Under the pieces are notes generated by a model. It did not search any database and was not told where the DNA came from. It saw only the letters and a list, made by a program, of their open reading frames with translations. This document shows positions 10,380-20,907 of a DNA stretch of 64,000 nucleotides, piece after piece; positions within the stretch are counted from its first letter, which is position 1, and each line of letters starts with the position of its first letter. The position numbers and the translations under genes were made by a program. Origin of the DNA: Macrobrachium rosenbergii (taxonomy: Eukaryota; Arthropoda; Malacostraca; Decapoda; Palaemonidae); the NCBI RefSeq assembly GCF_040412425.1, contig NC_089766.1, forward strand, positions 49,507,297 through 49,571,296, given 5' to 3'.

Positions 10380-11500
10380 GGATTAGTAACTGGAAAGAGG
10401 GATGGTCTGTTAGCCACTGGCTGAAAACGGAATGTCTAATAACGCTGGCTGACTAGATTGATTGTTTATAAACCACTGTCTGAAAATGAAATGTCTCATA
10501 ACCATTTGGTGAAAAACGGGATTGTGTGATAGACATCGGCTGAATAGAGAAATGTCTAATAAACATTCGGTGAAAAGAGGGAATGTCTAAGAACGGATGA
10601 ATAAAAAGAGGGAATGTCTAAACACAACGTGACTAAAAAAATTGAATGTCAAATAACAAAAGACTAAAAAGAGGAAATGTCTAATAACGAAGGACTAAAA
10701 AGAGGGAATGTCTAATCACAACGACTAAAAAATTGAATGTCTAATAACAAAAGACTAAAAAGAGGAAATGTTTAACAACAAAGGACTAAAATGAGGGAAT
10801 GTCTAACAACAAAGGACTAAAAAGAGGGAATGTCTAATCACAAATGACTAAAAAAATGGAATGTCTAATAACAAAAGACTAAAAAGAGGAAATGTCTAAT
10901 AACAAAGGACTGAAAAGAGGGAAAGTCTAATAACAAAGGACTAAAAAGAGGAAATGTCTAATAACAAATAACTAAAAGAGGAAATGTCTAACCACAAATA
11001 TCTAAAAAGAGGAAATGTCTAATCACATAGGACTGAAAAGAGGAAAAGTCTAATAACAATTGACTAAAAAGAGGAAATGTCTAATAACAGATGACTAAAA
11101 AGAAGGAATGTCTAAAAACAAAGGACAATAAAGAGGGAATGTCTATTAACAAAGGATTGAAAAGAGGGAATGTCTAATCACAAATGACTAAAAAGAGGGA
11201 ACGTCTAATGACAATTGACTAAAAAGAGGGACTGTCTAATAACAAAGGACTAAAAAGAGTAAATGTCTAATGACAATTGGCTAAAAAAGGGAATGTCCAA
11301 TAACAATTGACTAAAAAGAGGAAATGTCTAATAACAAATGACTAAAAAGAAGGAATGTCTAAAAAGAAAGGACAATAAAGAGGGAGTGCCTAATAACAAA
11401 GGACAATAAAGAGGGAAGGCCTAATCACAAATGACTAAAAAGAGGGAACGTCTAATCACAAATGACTAAAAAGAGGAAACGTCTAATAAATGACTTAAAA
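10380..11500 (+). repeat. ~31-bp minisatellite, roughly 33 units
   Basis: The unit reads approximately GAGGGAATGTCTAATAAC followed by AAAGGACTAAAAA. Units at the left edge (10380-10620) and the right edge are most diverged, and the centre is more homogeneous, as expected where unequal exchange turns over the middle faster. The sequence is A-rich on the plus strand and has no open frame. It has no spacer/repeat alternation, so it is not a CRISPR array. Confidence 0.95.
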
Positions 11501-11660
11501 TTTGCCGAAATGAGCTAGGTCTTATGACCATTCGCGTAAAAGTAGAAATCGGAATAACACCAGTCTCAGAGAAAGGAAGTCGATGTTTTGATTATAAGAA
11601 ATTATAGACAAAAGTGAGTATTTAAGTGGCCATTCGTTGAAGATGATTAATGCAAGTCAT

Positions 11661-11911
11661 GTTATTATTATAATTATTAATATTATTACGTTCAGAAGAT
11701 GAAACCTATTCATATGGAACAAGTCCACCAAAGGGGCCATTGACTTGAAATTAAAGCTTCCAAAGAATATCAAGGTGTTCATTAGGAAGAAGTAAGAGGA
11801 AGTAAAGTGAAATACAGAAAGAGGAGATCCCAGTTATTTAAAACAAAATAAGTAAATAAATAGATAAAAATGTATTAAAATGCAAGAAGAATAGTATTAG
11901 AGTAGTAATGC
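11661..11911 (-). mobile_element. Family D LINE-3'-end fragment
   Basis: Family D sequence in reverse orientation with a degenerate (ATT)n at its left end, then TTCAGAAGATGAAACCTATT, CATATGGAACAAG and CAAAGAATATCAAGG, through to ATGTATTAAAATGCAAG. The right part extends as far as that of the 33471-33782 copy, so these two are the longest copies in the window. No coding sequence remains. Confidence 0.88.
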
Positions 11912-12227
11912 TGTACTAAAGGAAGTTATGAATTATGGGCAAGAAAAAATTTACTAATTGCCTGAGTGAGGAAAAATAGAATAATAAATGTGTAAAAAAA
12001 TTAGGCTATCATTTAAAAAGTGTGAATATTCTCGTGTAATTAAATAAAATGATAGGGTGCTGTAGCTCTGCGTGGAAAAAATCGAGTACCGTATTAGGAA
12101 GAGGTAAATACAGTAATCACTGGTTGAGAAAAAAGTCAAACTAGTGCTAGAGTGAAGCGCCGTAATATTTAGCATTTATGCATAAAAGAATGAAACATTT
12201 AGAAAAATTACAATCTTGAGATAAACA

Positions 12228-12639
12228 CGTAAAAAATGCGTTGAAGTCTCTTCTGCGCAATAGAGTTTTCTGTACAACCGCTACAGCGTATTATCAAGGT
12301 CACCAAAAATAAATGTCTTTCGGTGGTCTTGGTATAAAGCTGCATGAGCCGTGGCCCACGAAACTTTAACTACTGCCCGGTGGTGGCCTGGCCTATATCG
12401 TTGCCAGACGCACGATTATGGCTAAATTTAATATTAAATAAAATAAAAACTACTGAGGCTAAAGGGCTGCAATTTGGTATGTTTGATGATTGGAGGGTGG
12501 ATGATCAAAATACCAATTTGCAGCCCTCTAGCCTCAATAGTCTTTAAGATCTGAGATCAGACAGGAAAAGTGCGGACAGAAAAAGTAAGGACGGACAGAC
12601 AAAGCCGGCACAACAGTTTGCTTTTGCAGAAAACTAAAA
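12228..12639 (-). mobile_element. Family B multi-hairpin element
   Basis: Well-preserved copy. The long stem's arms are 12449-12480 and 12510-12541 (for example ATACCAATTTGCAGCCC paired with GGGCTGCAATTTGGTAT), with a few mismatches. The terminal GCGC stem at the left end is damaged here (TGCGTTGAAGTCTCTTCTGCGCA). The opposite end is TTTGCAGAAAACTAAAA. Confidence 0.88.
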
Positions 12640-12946
12640 GAGAGAAATATTCACGGTAGAAAACTTACAACATGAGAGACAAAAAGAGAAATGTTCGCGG
12701 CATAACATGCACAGGAACCGATTCATTATCAGGTCGTTTTATTATGTATGGCCAGACTTAAACGTGACTGCTGCTTCGAACTATAACTTAGCCGTTTCAT
12801 GTGTATCGAGTGGGACTGCTAGACCTCGTCCTCTGGAAATTGCGGTCGTTTCATCGGGTGCTATTACTGTGCAATTTCTTTTGCAGCTGTGCGATTGATG
12901 TTCATTTATTTTTAATCTGGCCAATACAGACATGGTTCGAGAAATG

Positions 12947-12948
<2 letters not shown>

Positions 12949-13021
<73 letters not shown>
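12949..13021. repeat. (TA)n microsatellite
   Basis: Pure TA run of about 70 bp. Confidence 0.98.
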
Positions 13022-13022
<1 letters not shown>

Positions 13023-13043
13023 TACATATATACAGTATATATA

Positions 13044-13210
13044 TAAATATAATGTCATATAATAAAATATATATATATATATTATATATATATATATAAC
13101 ATTAAATACACAAAACACCTTTGTATAAATATAATGTCATGGAATAAAAAGGAAGTGTATCTACGATTATTACACATGGCATAACATTAAATACACAAAA
13201 CACCTTTTCA
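13044..13210. repeat. Two-copy ~85-bp direct repeat
   Basis: ATATAATGTCAT and ACATTAAATACACAAAACACC each occur in both halves. In the first half the interior is replaced by TA repeats. In the second it is unique (GGAAGTGTATCTACGATTAT). This is a local duplication with TA expansion in one copy. Confidence 0.8.
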
Positions 13211-13250
13211 AAACACGTCGTTACGAGGTAATTAACATCTGTCACAACTT

Positions 13251-13253
<3 letters not shown>

Positions 13254-13304
<51 letters not shown>
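13254..13304. repeat. (CT)n microsatellite
   Basis: Pure CT run of about 50 bp. Confidence 0.97.
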
Positions 13305-13307
<3 letters not shown>

Positions 13308-13340
13308 CTTCATATAATGTGTGCCTGTTGTAGAGATTGA

Positions 13341-13377
13341 AAATGCATTTACCTGTATAATACAGGTAAATGTATTT
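13341..13377. repeat. Short near-perfect hairpin
   Basis: Arms AAATGCATTTACCTGTA and TACAGGTAAATGTATTT pair with one mismatch over 17 bp around a 3-nt loop (TAA). Confidence 0.85.
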
Positions 13378-13529
13378 AGCAAAGAAGGGTGCATGAGAAC
13401 ACAGCGTATGGAAATAGAGAAGAAATTTTTATATTCGTCTTTATAACTATATATGTATGTATATATATATATATATATATATATACTGTATATATTATAC
13501 AAATATATGTATATTACATAAAAATATCT

Positions 13530-13620
13530 GGCTTGGAAATAAAGTCGAAATCGGCCAGGCTCTTATTTTTCACCTGTGTTAGTGTGTGATAAATTAATCA
13601 CCTGCTAAAGTAATTATAAC
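13530..13620 (+). repeat. Family E dispersed repeat, partial
   Basis: GCTTGGAAATAAAGTCGAAA, CTCTTATTTTTCACCTGTG and GTGTGATAAATTAATCAC match the element at 47266-47395. The left inverted-repeat arm present there is absent here. Both copies are bordered by (TA)n. Confidence 0.82.
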
Positions 13621-13621
13621 C

Positions 13622-13835
<214 letters not shown>

Positions 13836-13839
13836 CATA

Positions 13840-14244
13840 AACATAATCCGTATTATTGTTACATTATAATTCAGACTTTGTACGCACATTCAAATGAAAC
13901 TAGCCTGGAAGGTCACTAATTAGCAACAGAGGCTTTCCCTGGCGAGAAGGCATCTATCGGAAAAGAGGAAAATGGGAGAATATAACAACTACATAATATT
14001 ATTAAGTCATTCTGTGTAAATATCAATATATTTTACGGACACGCTTATGGACATTATTTATGGATACGGACACCCGGGAAGAACAACCAGTCCACCTTTG
14101 CATAACGGTTCATTTAATTACTCTGGTCTATCAGTGGAGATCTCGGAGACATTGGAGCTGACGAGTGTCATTTGTGGACTGAATGCCTCATTTACGACGC
14201 TGCAAATACGGGTAAAAAAAAAAAAATAAATAAATAAAATATAA
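13840..14244. other. Unassigned sequence
   Basis: No family match. The 60-codon frame at 14047-14229 ends in poly-Lys from an A-run and has no recognised domain. Confidence 0.4.
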
Positions 14245-14350
14245 AAAAAAGCCGAAGTTTCTTCGGCGCAATCGAGTTTTCTGTACAGCCGCTACAGCGT
14301 ATAATTAAGGCCACCGAAAACAGATCTATCATTCGGTGGTCTCGGTATAA
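14245..14350 (-). mobile_element. Family B element, truncated
   Basis: Only the GCGC-hairpin end and the CCACCGAAAA/TTCGGTGG stem remain. The element stops at GGTCTCGGTATAA, exactly where a family A SINE begins. No remainder of the element was found beyond the SINE. Confidence 0.88.
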
Positions 14351-14561
14351 CAAGTTAAGTATACCTTAGTTTAACCAGACCACTGAGCTGATTAACAGCT
14401 CTCCTAGGGCTGGCCCGAAGGATTAGACTTATTTTACGTGGCTAAGAACCAACTGGTTACCTAGCAACGGGACCTGCAGCTTATTGTGGAATCCGAACCA
14501 CATTATAGCGAGAAATGAATGTCTATCACCAGAAATAAATTCCTCTTATTCTTCATTGGCC
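14351..14561 (-). mobile_element. Family A SINE, head missing
   Basis: Reverse-oriented copy from AGTTAAGTATACCTTAG through GTTACCTAGCAACGGGACC to TTCTTCATTGGCC. The tRNA-like head is absent (5' truncation). It abuts the truncated family B element. Confidence 0.9.
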
Positions 14562-14776
14562 CACCAAATACAAACGACACCGCCATCAAGGTCTATTATA
14601 GACTGGCCTCTATAACAACAACATTTGACAAGACAGGCGCCGGAAGGGAAACCTGTACTAACGGTGGATTATGTCACCGCCTGCTGCCGTAGCATCACAA
14701 TCCTACGATTTTTTCAATCCTTCAGTTAACTGGAATAATCCTTTGATGAAGCGATATTCATGGATGAGTAAATACG

Positions 14777-14777
<1 letters not shown>

Positions 14778-14834
<57 letters not shown>

Positions 14835-15003
14835 AAGATGAACCCTATTCTTATGGAACAAGCCCACCAAAGGGGCCACTGACTTGAAATTCAAGCTTCC
14901 AAAGAATATGGCGTTCATTACAGGAAGTAAAGAAGAGATCCCACTTATTAAATATAGAAAATAGATTAATAAATAGATGAAAATATATTAAAAAGCAAGT
15001 AGT
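14778..15003 (-). mobile_element. Family D LINE-3'-end fragment with (ATT)n
   Basis: (ATT)n at 14778-14831, then CAGAAGATGAACCCTATTC through AAAATATATTAAAAAGCAAG. The (ATT)n is the reverse complement of the AAT tail of the retroposon. The Asn-rich open frame on the minus strand is an artefact of the tail. Confidence 0.9.
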
Positions 15004-15103
15004 ATATACAATGATTTATATACAGTGATAATGAATTCCCTTTTCTCCTAGAGCGAAATTATTGGGCCGAAATGAATACCATAATGGCCCATTAGAGGTT
15101 GAT

Positions 15104-15288
15104 TTAACGTGACAAATTCGCATTACGAAAATGCCGGGCCACTTGCGTCGGTGTTTTTAGGGGTGTATCATCCACGACAGCTGCTGCCCAACAGAAATAT
15201 CTGTATATTCGACGACAATAAAAGCCTCTGCAACCACGAAGTGTGAGGATGCGGTAATTATATGCTAAAGATGTCATTCTTATGCAGG

Positions 15289-15290
<2 letters not shown>
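15104..15290. other. Short unassigned sequence
   Basis: Moderate GC content, no recognised domain in the minus-strand frame that crosses it. Confidence 0.35.
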
Positions 15291-15292
<2 letters not shown>

Positions 15293-15356
<64 letters not shown>

Positions 15357-15467
15357 ACTTCATTCTTATTCTTTCAACCTTTTGGTATCTGTTCACTTAC
15401 CACTTCATTCTTATTCTTTCTTAACTCTCTCTCTCTCTCATCATTTTGGTATGTGATCATTCTTATG

Positions 15468-15536
<69 letters not shown>

Positions 15537-15601
15537 ATTTTGGTATCTGTCCACTTATCACTTCATTCTTATTCTTTCATAACCTAAATCATCATATTTT
15601 G

Positions 15602-15667
<66 letters not shown>

Positions 15668-15770
15668 CACGTTTTTGTATTGTCAGTCAGTATTCCTTTC
15701 ACCCCAATCATCATATTTTGATTCTCCCATCCTTCCTCTCCTCTCTCTCTCTCTCTCTCCTCGTTTTTGT
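15293..15770. repeat. Tandem unit carrying (CT)n blocks
   Basis: Three (CT)n runs (15293-15354, 15471-15533, 15605-15662) are separated by related linkers. CACTTCATTCTTATTCTTTC, TTTTGGTATCTGT and ATCATCATATTTTGATTCTC recur in the linkers. The whole is a diverged tandem repeat whose unit includes the microsatellite. Confidence 0.88.
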
Positions 15771-15868
15771 TTTTATTCCATCCTTCCTTCTTCCTATCTT
15801 AAGCCTCGTTTTGGTTTTTATTCCATCCTTTCTCCTAACTTGGCTTCTTGCTATTACGCTGCTCATTC

Positions 15869-16174
15869 CACTCACCACTTTTCTTTCTATCTATACTGTT
15901 CTTTTCCTATCATCATCTTCTTATCCCATCACCTCTCTTCTGTTTTCTTCCATTCCCCCTCTTCGCTCATTTTTCCCTTCCATTCCATTGCCTCCTATCG
16001 TCACTCTGCTTTCGACCTCCTCGAAAACATCGTGACAATAGGAAGTAACAGAATGGAAAAAAAAAAAAATGAGCGAAGAGGGGGAATGGAAGAAAACAGA
16101 AGAGAGGTGACAGGACAAGAAGAAGACGATGATAGGAAAAGAAAAGTAAAGACGGGAAGAAAAGTGATAAGTGT
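15869..16174. repeat. Large palindrome, ~140-bp arms
   Basis: Left arm 15869-16004 and right arm 16032-16174 are inverted copies. A 46-bp core is identical (for example CATTCCCCCTCTTCGCTCAT and its complement). The 27-nt centre itself contains a TTTCGA/TCGAAA stem around a 5-nt loop, so the palindrome is nearly continuous. Mismatches accumulate outward, and the right arm has an A-run expansion. The same peptide appears in frames on opposite strands because of this symmetry. Confidence 0.94.
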
Positions 16175-16535
16175 CTCCTGCCCGGTCCTCTCCGTTTCGT
16201 CATTATAGTTTGCATTCCTCTTCGGTCCATCCGTTCTCTGCATTCTGCGCATTCCTCCTCTTCGCTGGCATCCTGCTGGTACGATGGCCCAGGGGAACGA
16301 CGCATGTCCCCTGCAGAAGGAAACAGAGTGACAACTCTGGGTGTTTTATTTATTTTTTATGTCGTCAGGTGTTGTTGGTCGGGCGTTCTTGCCGTCAACT
16401 CTGTTGTCTAAAGGTGTTGTGTATTAGGTTTCTGCGGGACTGGAATGCTGGTCGTTAATATTGTTGTTTTGCGTGTGTTTTCGTGTGTTTGTGTGTGTGT
16501 TTTGTCATCATGAACGCAATGTTTCTGGGGACAAA

Positions 16536-16772
16536 AGGCCCCTAGCTACTACCCCTTTCGTTTCTTTTACTGTATCTCCGTTCATCATCTCTTTTCTTTC
16601 ATTATACTGTCCACCCTCTCCTAACCAATCGATTCATAGCGCAACTGGGAGGTTTTGCCTCCTGTTAGACCTTTCAAACCCTTTTGCTGTCAATTTCCCT
16701 TTCAGCGCTGAATGGCCTTATACGTTCCAGCGCTTGGCCTTTGACCTAAATTCTATATTCTGTTCTGTTCTA
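16536..16772 (+). mobile_element. Family C SINE-like retroposon, 5'-truncated
   Basis: Begins at GGCCCCTAGCTACTACCCC, lacking the hairpin head, and runs to ATTCTGTTCTGTTC. No target-site duplication seen. Confidence 0.87.
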
Positions 16773-17275
16773 ACAATAATTATACTACTAACAGCTCCAA
16801 ACTTAGATGAATAGAAACACTGCTCTGTTGCACTGATAAAACCTTTAAATATTTTCTTCATACTGCTACTATTACTAGTACTGCTAGTTGCAAGTATCTG
16901 CAGCGCTAGTTATAGTATCGCTACTGTTGAAGTAATGATTTCCCTCGACAAACATGGAAGGACGGTTCGGTTCTCGCTTGTTTGTTTATCTGAATGTCAG
17001 CACGATGTCTCGAGAACGGATAAGCAGACCTGCTGATCTCCAGACGTCTGATCGAGGGGCAAATTCGTCCCTGGTTTCTGCTGACGTCTCCTCAGTTCTG
17101 ATGCATCGATTCTATTTTCTATCCTCGCATATTTATCTGTTTATCTGTTTATCACCTTTTCCTGTAACGTTCTTTCTCTTCTCGCTGATTCCTCTTTGGA
17201 GTTCTTTTGGGTTTGAAGTCTGTTGCTTCTGCCCAAAATGCCTTTCAGTTGAATATTTAGAGAAAGAAATAAACC
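16773..17275. other. Unassigned sequence
   Basis: A 108-codon plus-strand frame (16954-17280) runs through this stretch and into the next repeat. It has no family resemblance and ends in a Phe/Leu/Ser-rich part. Confidence 0.4.
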
Positions 17276-18004
17276 TGTAAAAAATGCGCCGAAGTTTCTT
17301 CGGCGCAGTCGAGTTGTCTGTGCAGCGTATAATCAAGGCCACCGAAAACAGAGCTATCTTTCGGCGGTCTCGGTACAACGCTGTATGAGCCAAGGACCAT
17401 AAAACTTTAACCATGGCCCGGTGATGGCCTATCCTATATCGCTGCTAGACGCGCGATTATGACTAATTTAACCGTAAATAAAATAGAAACTACAGAGGCT
17501 AGAGGGCTGCAATTTAGTATGTTTGATGATCGGAGGGTGGATGATCAACATACCAACTTGCAGCCCTCTAGCCTCAGTAGTTTTTAAGATCTGAGGGCAG
17601 ACAGAAAAAGTGCTGACAGAAAAATACGGACAGAATAAATGCGGACAGAAAAAAGTGCGAACAGAAAATAAAGAAAAAATGCGGACAGAATAAAGTGCTG
17701 AGAGAAAAAATTCGGACAGAATAAAATGCTGACAGAAAAAATGCGGACAGAATAAATTGCTGACAGAAAAAATTCGGACAGAATAAAGTGCTGACAAAAT
17801 AAAGTGCTGACAGAAAATGTGCGGACAGAAAAAATGCGGACAGAATAAAGTGCGGACAGAATAAAGTGCTGACAGAAAAAATTCGGACAGAATAAAATGC
17901 TGACAGAAAAAAGTGCTGACACAAAAAAATGCGGACAGAAAAAAGTGCAGACGGACAGACAAAGCCGCCACAATAACAGTTTTCTCTCGCAGAAAACTCA
18001 AAAG
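17276..18004 (-). mobile_element. Family B element with internal array expansion
   Basis: A complete family B copy with the GCGCCGAAG/CTTCGGCGC end at 17286-17307 and the long stem at about 17489-17590. The normally single GGACAGAAAAA segment has expanded to an array at 17590-17960. This nearly doubles the element from about 390 to 730 bp. The three overlapping minus-strand frames (up to 206 codons) are translations of the array plus the family's pseudo-ORF, not proteins. Confidence 0.9.
17590..17960. repeat. Minisatellite inside family B
   Basis: About 19 copies of an 18-20-bp unit alternating between GCGGACAGAATAAAGT and GCTGACAGAAAAAAT forms. The pattern suggests a higher-order two-unit repeat. 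Confidence 0.92.
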
Positions 18005-18345
18005 GGGAGCGAGACGAGCGAAAGATCCGGCCGAGGAAATCCGACTGCCGTCAGAAGTACTTGACGTGAGTCGTTGTGTCGTCCTCATAATCTGTCATTT
18101 GTATGCAGAGGGCCATTGCGTTATCGCATGATATAAGGTACTGTCTACATTAAGCTCGCAAAACTGATAATGTGCGTTTCGTCAGGGGTGCGATATATTG
18201 CCGGTGAAACATTATATATGCCTTTGGTTCTGTTACGCTTGCAGTGTTTGATAACAAGCGGACGTACACGTTGTGTTGGGTATATCCTAAATAGTGCTTT
18301 ATGTATACACACTCGCATACATGTACATATATTTAATATACAGTT

Positions 18346-18349
<4 letters not shown>
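18005..18349. other. Unassigned sequence
   Basis: No repeat or domain recognised. Confidence 0.4.
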
Positions 18350-18387
<38 letters not shown>

Positions 18388-18392
18388 TATAT
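18350..18392. repeat. (TA)n microsatellite
   Basis: TA run with one ATAC interruption. Confidence 0.95.
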
Positions 18393-18683
18393 AACATATA
18401 AATATGGTTTTTATATACAGTTATATCACTTAACCACTCTCCCAGCAAGCCCGGTTATCTATAGTGAATATTATTATTATTAATATATTATTATTACATA
18501 CAAACTTGCATGAATAACTCGTATGCTTAGGCATTAACAAATTAAGTAAAATACAGGAAAACAGATCTATTATTATTTTCGAAATGATAAAAAAATTATG
18601 TCTTAGAGAAACGAAAGGAGCCACAAGTGGACCCAGCGGTAGTTGCCAGAAGCATCCGAGAGAATTAATAATAGTAGACACAG

Positions 18684-18685
<2 letters not shown>

Positions 18686-18723
<38 letters not shown>

Positions 18724-18804
18724 TAATAATAATAATTATCAGACAAATCAGCAGCTTTCAGAATTTATTATAATAGACACAATTAATATTAATAATAAAT
18801 TTAT

Positions 18805-18850
<46 letters not shown>

Positions 18851-18862
18851 GTAATAATAATA
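18686..18862. repeat. (AAT)n microsatellite pair
   Basis: Two AAT runs, near 18689-18735 and 18803-18862, separated by a segment in which TTATTATAATAGACACA-like wording repeats the sequence just upstream. No family D sequence precedes them. Confidence 0.93.
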
Positions 18863-19019
18863 AATAGTAAATTACAGCCATCTGCATCTTCCTCTCACAA
18901 TCAGGAGAATTGACATCGAGATAGCAATAACTAATCAGCCTCAATGTACACGTGAAAAACAAAAACTGACGTAGCTTGTGTGGAAGTTTCATGAGGCTCA
19001 AGTACTGCACAGTCGAATT

Positions 19020-19022
<3 letters not shown>

Positions 19023-19082
<60 letters not shown>
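19023..19082. repeat. (GA)n microsatellite
   Basis: Pure GA run of about 60 bp. Confidence 0.98.
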
Positions 19083-19086
<4 letters not shown>

Positions 19087-19359
19087 TCCTTGTGGCATAT
19101 TGCCCAGATGGAAGTTGGTGGCGTACTATTGTTGAGTTTAGCATTGAAGCGTGCGTGGGAGCCGGACAATGAACACCCGTGTGTGTTTATGTTTCAAATA
19201 ACCTTTAGTCTGCAATTTATACAATTTAATTTCCCCATTGTGTCGTTCAAGTGTTTCGCTTGAGGGGAATTATTTGGAAGGACACACAACTAAGACTTAT
19301 ACAATTCCTGTGGTAATTGTCGTTTTAACAAGAACATCAAAACAGATTTACTAGGAAAA

Positions 19360-19642
19360 GTTAAATATACCTTAGTTTAACCAGACCACTGAGCTGATTA
19401 ACAGCTCTCCTAGAGAGGGCTGGCCCGAAGGATTAGACTTATTTTACGTGGCTAAGAACCAATTGGTTACCTAGCAACGGGACCTATAGCTTATTGTGGA
19501 ATCCGAAACACATTATACCGAGAAATGAATTTCTATCACCAGAAATATATTCCTCTAATTCTTCATTGGCCGGCCGGAGAATCGTACGCGGGCCTAGGAG
19601 AGTGCTAGCCGAGTACGATATCGACCAATCCAATGAGGAACT
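19360..19642 (-). mobile_element. Family A SINE, full length (reference copy)
   Basis: A perfect 16-bp target-site duplication, AGATTTACTAGGAAAA, lies at 19344-19359 and 19643-19658 and defines a 283-bp element. Read on the minus strand it starts AGTTCCTCATTGGATTGG, has a B-box-like GTACGATTCTCCGGCC about 55 bp in, then the family body, and ends AAGGTATATTTAAC. The head matches tRNA-derived SINE architecture. No internal open frame of note; such elements depend on a partner LINE for mobility. Confidence 0.95.
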
Positions 19643-19687
19643 AGATTTACTAGGAAAATATATAGAAGTCTATGAGGGGATTTTATC

Positions 19688-19693
<6 letters not shown>

Positions 19694-19744
<51 letters not shown>
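19694..19744. repeat. (GA)n microsatellite
   Basis: GA run of about 50 bp; a second GA run of similar length lies at 19854-19898. Confidence 0.97.
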
Positions 19745-19747
<3 letters not shown>

Positions 19748-19850
19748 GTTAAGGAACAAAAGAATGATAGGGATTTATTAGCGAAGGGATTCATGCGCAC
19801 AGCCCAAGAGATTTCATTTGCTTTGGAGAACAAGAAGATGGAGGATTTTC

Positions 19851-19853
<3 letters not shown>

Positions 19854-19898
<45 letters not shown>
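19854..19898. repeat. (GA)n microsatellite
   Basis: GA run of about 45 bp. Confidence 0.97.
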
Positions 19899-19901
<3 letters not shown>

Positions 19902-20119
19902 ATGATAGAGTAGGGTCGTAAAGTGTGGTCTAGTTTATCACTAGCGCCGGGACTGGAGCCACAAAAACCCGGTCACTTTGCCTTATTCGATCGACTACTC
20001 TTTTAACTAGTTGAATGTACCTCGCGTTAACTACCCAGGGTGAAAAACCATTTCTGCTCAGACTCGGCTCAGGTATAAGTTTTTTTTTTTTATGCATAAT
20101 GAGGACGGGGTGAAAATTT

Positions 20120-20206
20120 GTATTTTTACATTATGCATCGTGGATACAGGAGGAGTTTACCTGTATTTTTACATATGCATCGTGGGTACAGAAGGAGTTT
20201 ACCTGC
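20120..20206 (+). repeat. 44-bp direct repeat, two copies
   Basis: TGTATTTTTACAT..TATGCATCGTGG followed by AGGAGTTTACCTG occurs twice in tandem with few differences. Confidence 0.85.
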
Positions 20207-20742
20207 GTGTTTCAAGGGTATACTAACGTATGAATACACGTCTCAATAAGCATTTGATTCCTGTCTGTATTTTCGGTAGACTGTGATGCCGCAGTCTCGT
20301 TGGGATTCTGTAGTTTTGATATATGTATATTTATACATACACAATTATATATGTATAATGTATGTATATTAATGCACATGTAACACCAAGTATTTGAAGC
20401 CAGCGTGTCTACAAATAGTGCGATTTTGTAAATGTTTATGCACTTCTTTCTCCTTAGATAATAAGCGAGCACACCAAACCGGAAACTCCCTCCTAAAATA
20501 AAACCAACAGGACCTGGGGAGGGGGGGAAGGGGGGGACCAATCCAGCCGACCACGAGCGCCATCTTGAAGGATTTAAGAGCAATTTTCGTCTTTTCCTTC
20601 AAACCTTCAGCCTCGACGATAAGACGAAATTGGAAAAGTGTTGCTTCAAAATGAGAGATGTCACATGTGTATCAGTACTTGATGAGTGTTGTTACAAGGA
20701 CTGTATAAAGAACACACGCACACACACATACACACACATATA

Positions 20743-20745
<3 letters not shown>
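20207..20745. other. Unassigned sequence
   Basis: Contains a G-rich run near 20516-20535. A minus-strand AAGATGGCGCTC at about 20563-20574 resembles a YY1-type initiator but has no supporting gene. Confidence 0.35.
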
Positions 20746-20747
<2 letters not shown>

Positions 20748-20810
<63 letters not shown>

Positions 20811-20826
20811 TATATATATATATGCA

Positions 20827-20907
<81 letters not shown>

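Noticed and set aside
10380..11500. Possible CRISPR-like array (also 31.9-33.3 and 54.8-56.4 kb)
   Set aside because: Units are directly adjacent with no unique spacers, and the DNA is eukaryotic in character; these are minisatellites.
15104..16305. Several overlapping frames of 83-177 codons on both strands
   Set aside because: They read through (CT)n and through the large palindrome, which gives the same peptide on opposite strands.
17468..18088. 206-, 129- and 116-codon Cys/Phe/His-rich frames suggesting a metal-binding protein
   Set aside because: The Cys-Pro-His-Phe-Phe pattern is the translation of the 18-20-bp array inside a family B element; three phases give the same peptide.
20369..20602. 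Minus-strand AAGATGGCGCTC as a YY1-type start with a CCAAT-like motif nearby
   Set aside because: The following frame is Pro-rich from a poly-C run and then random; no second element of a promoter or exon is visible.
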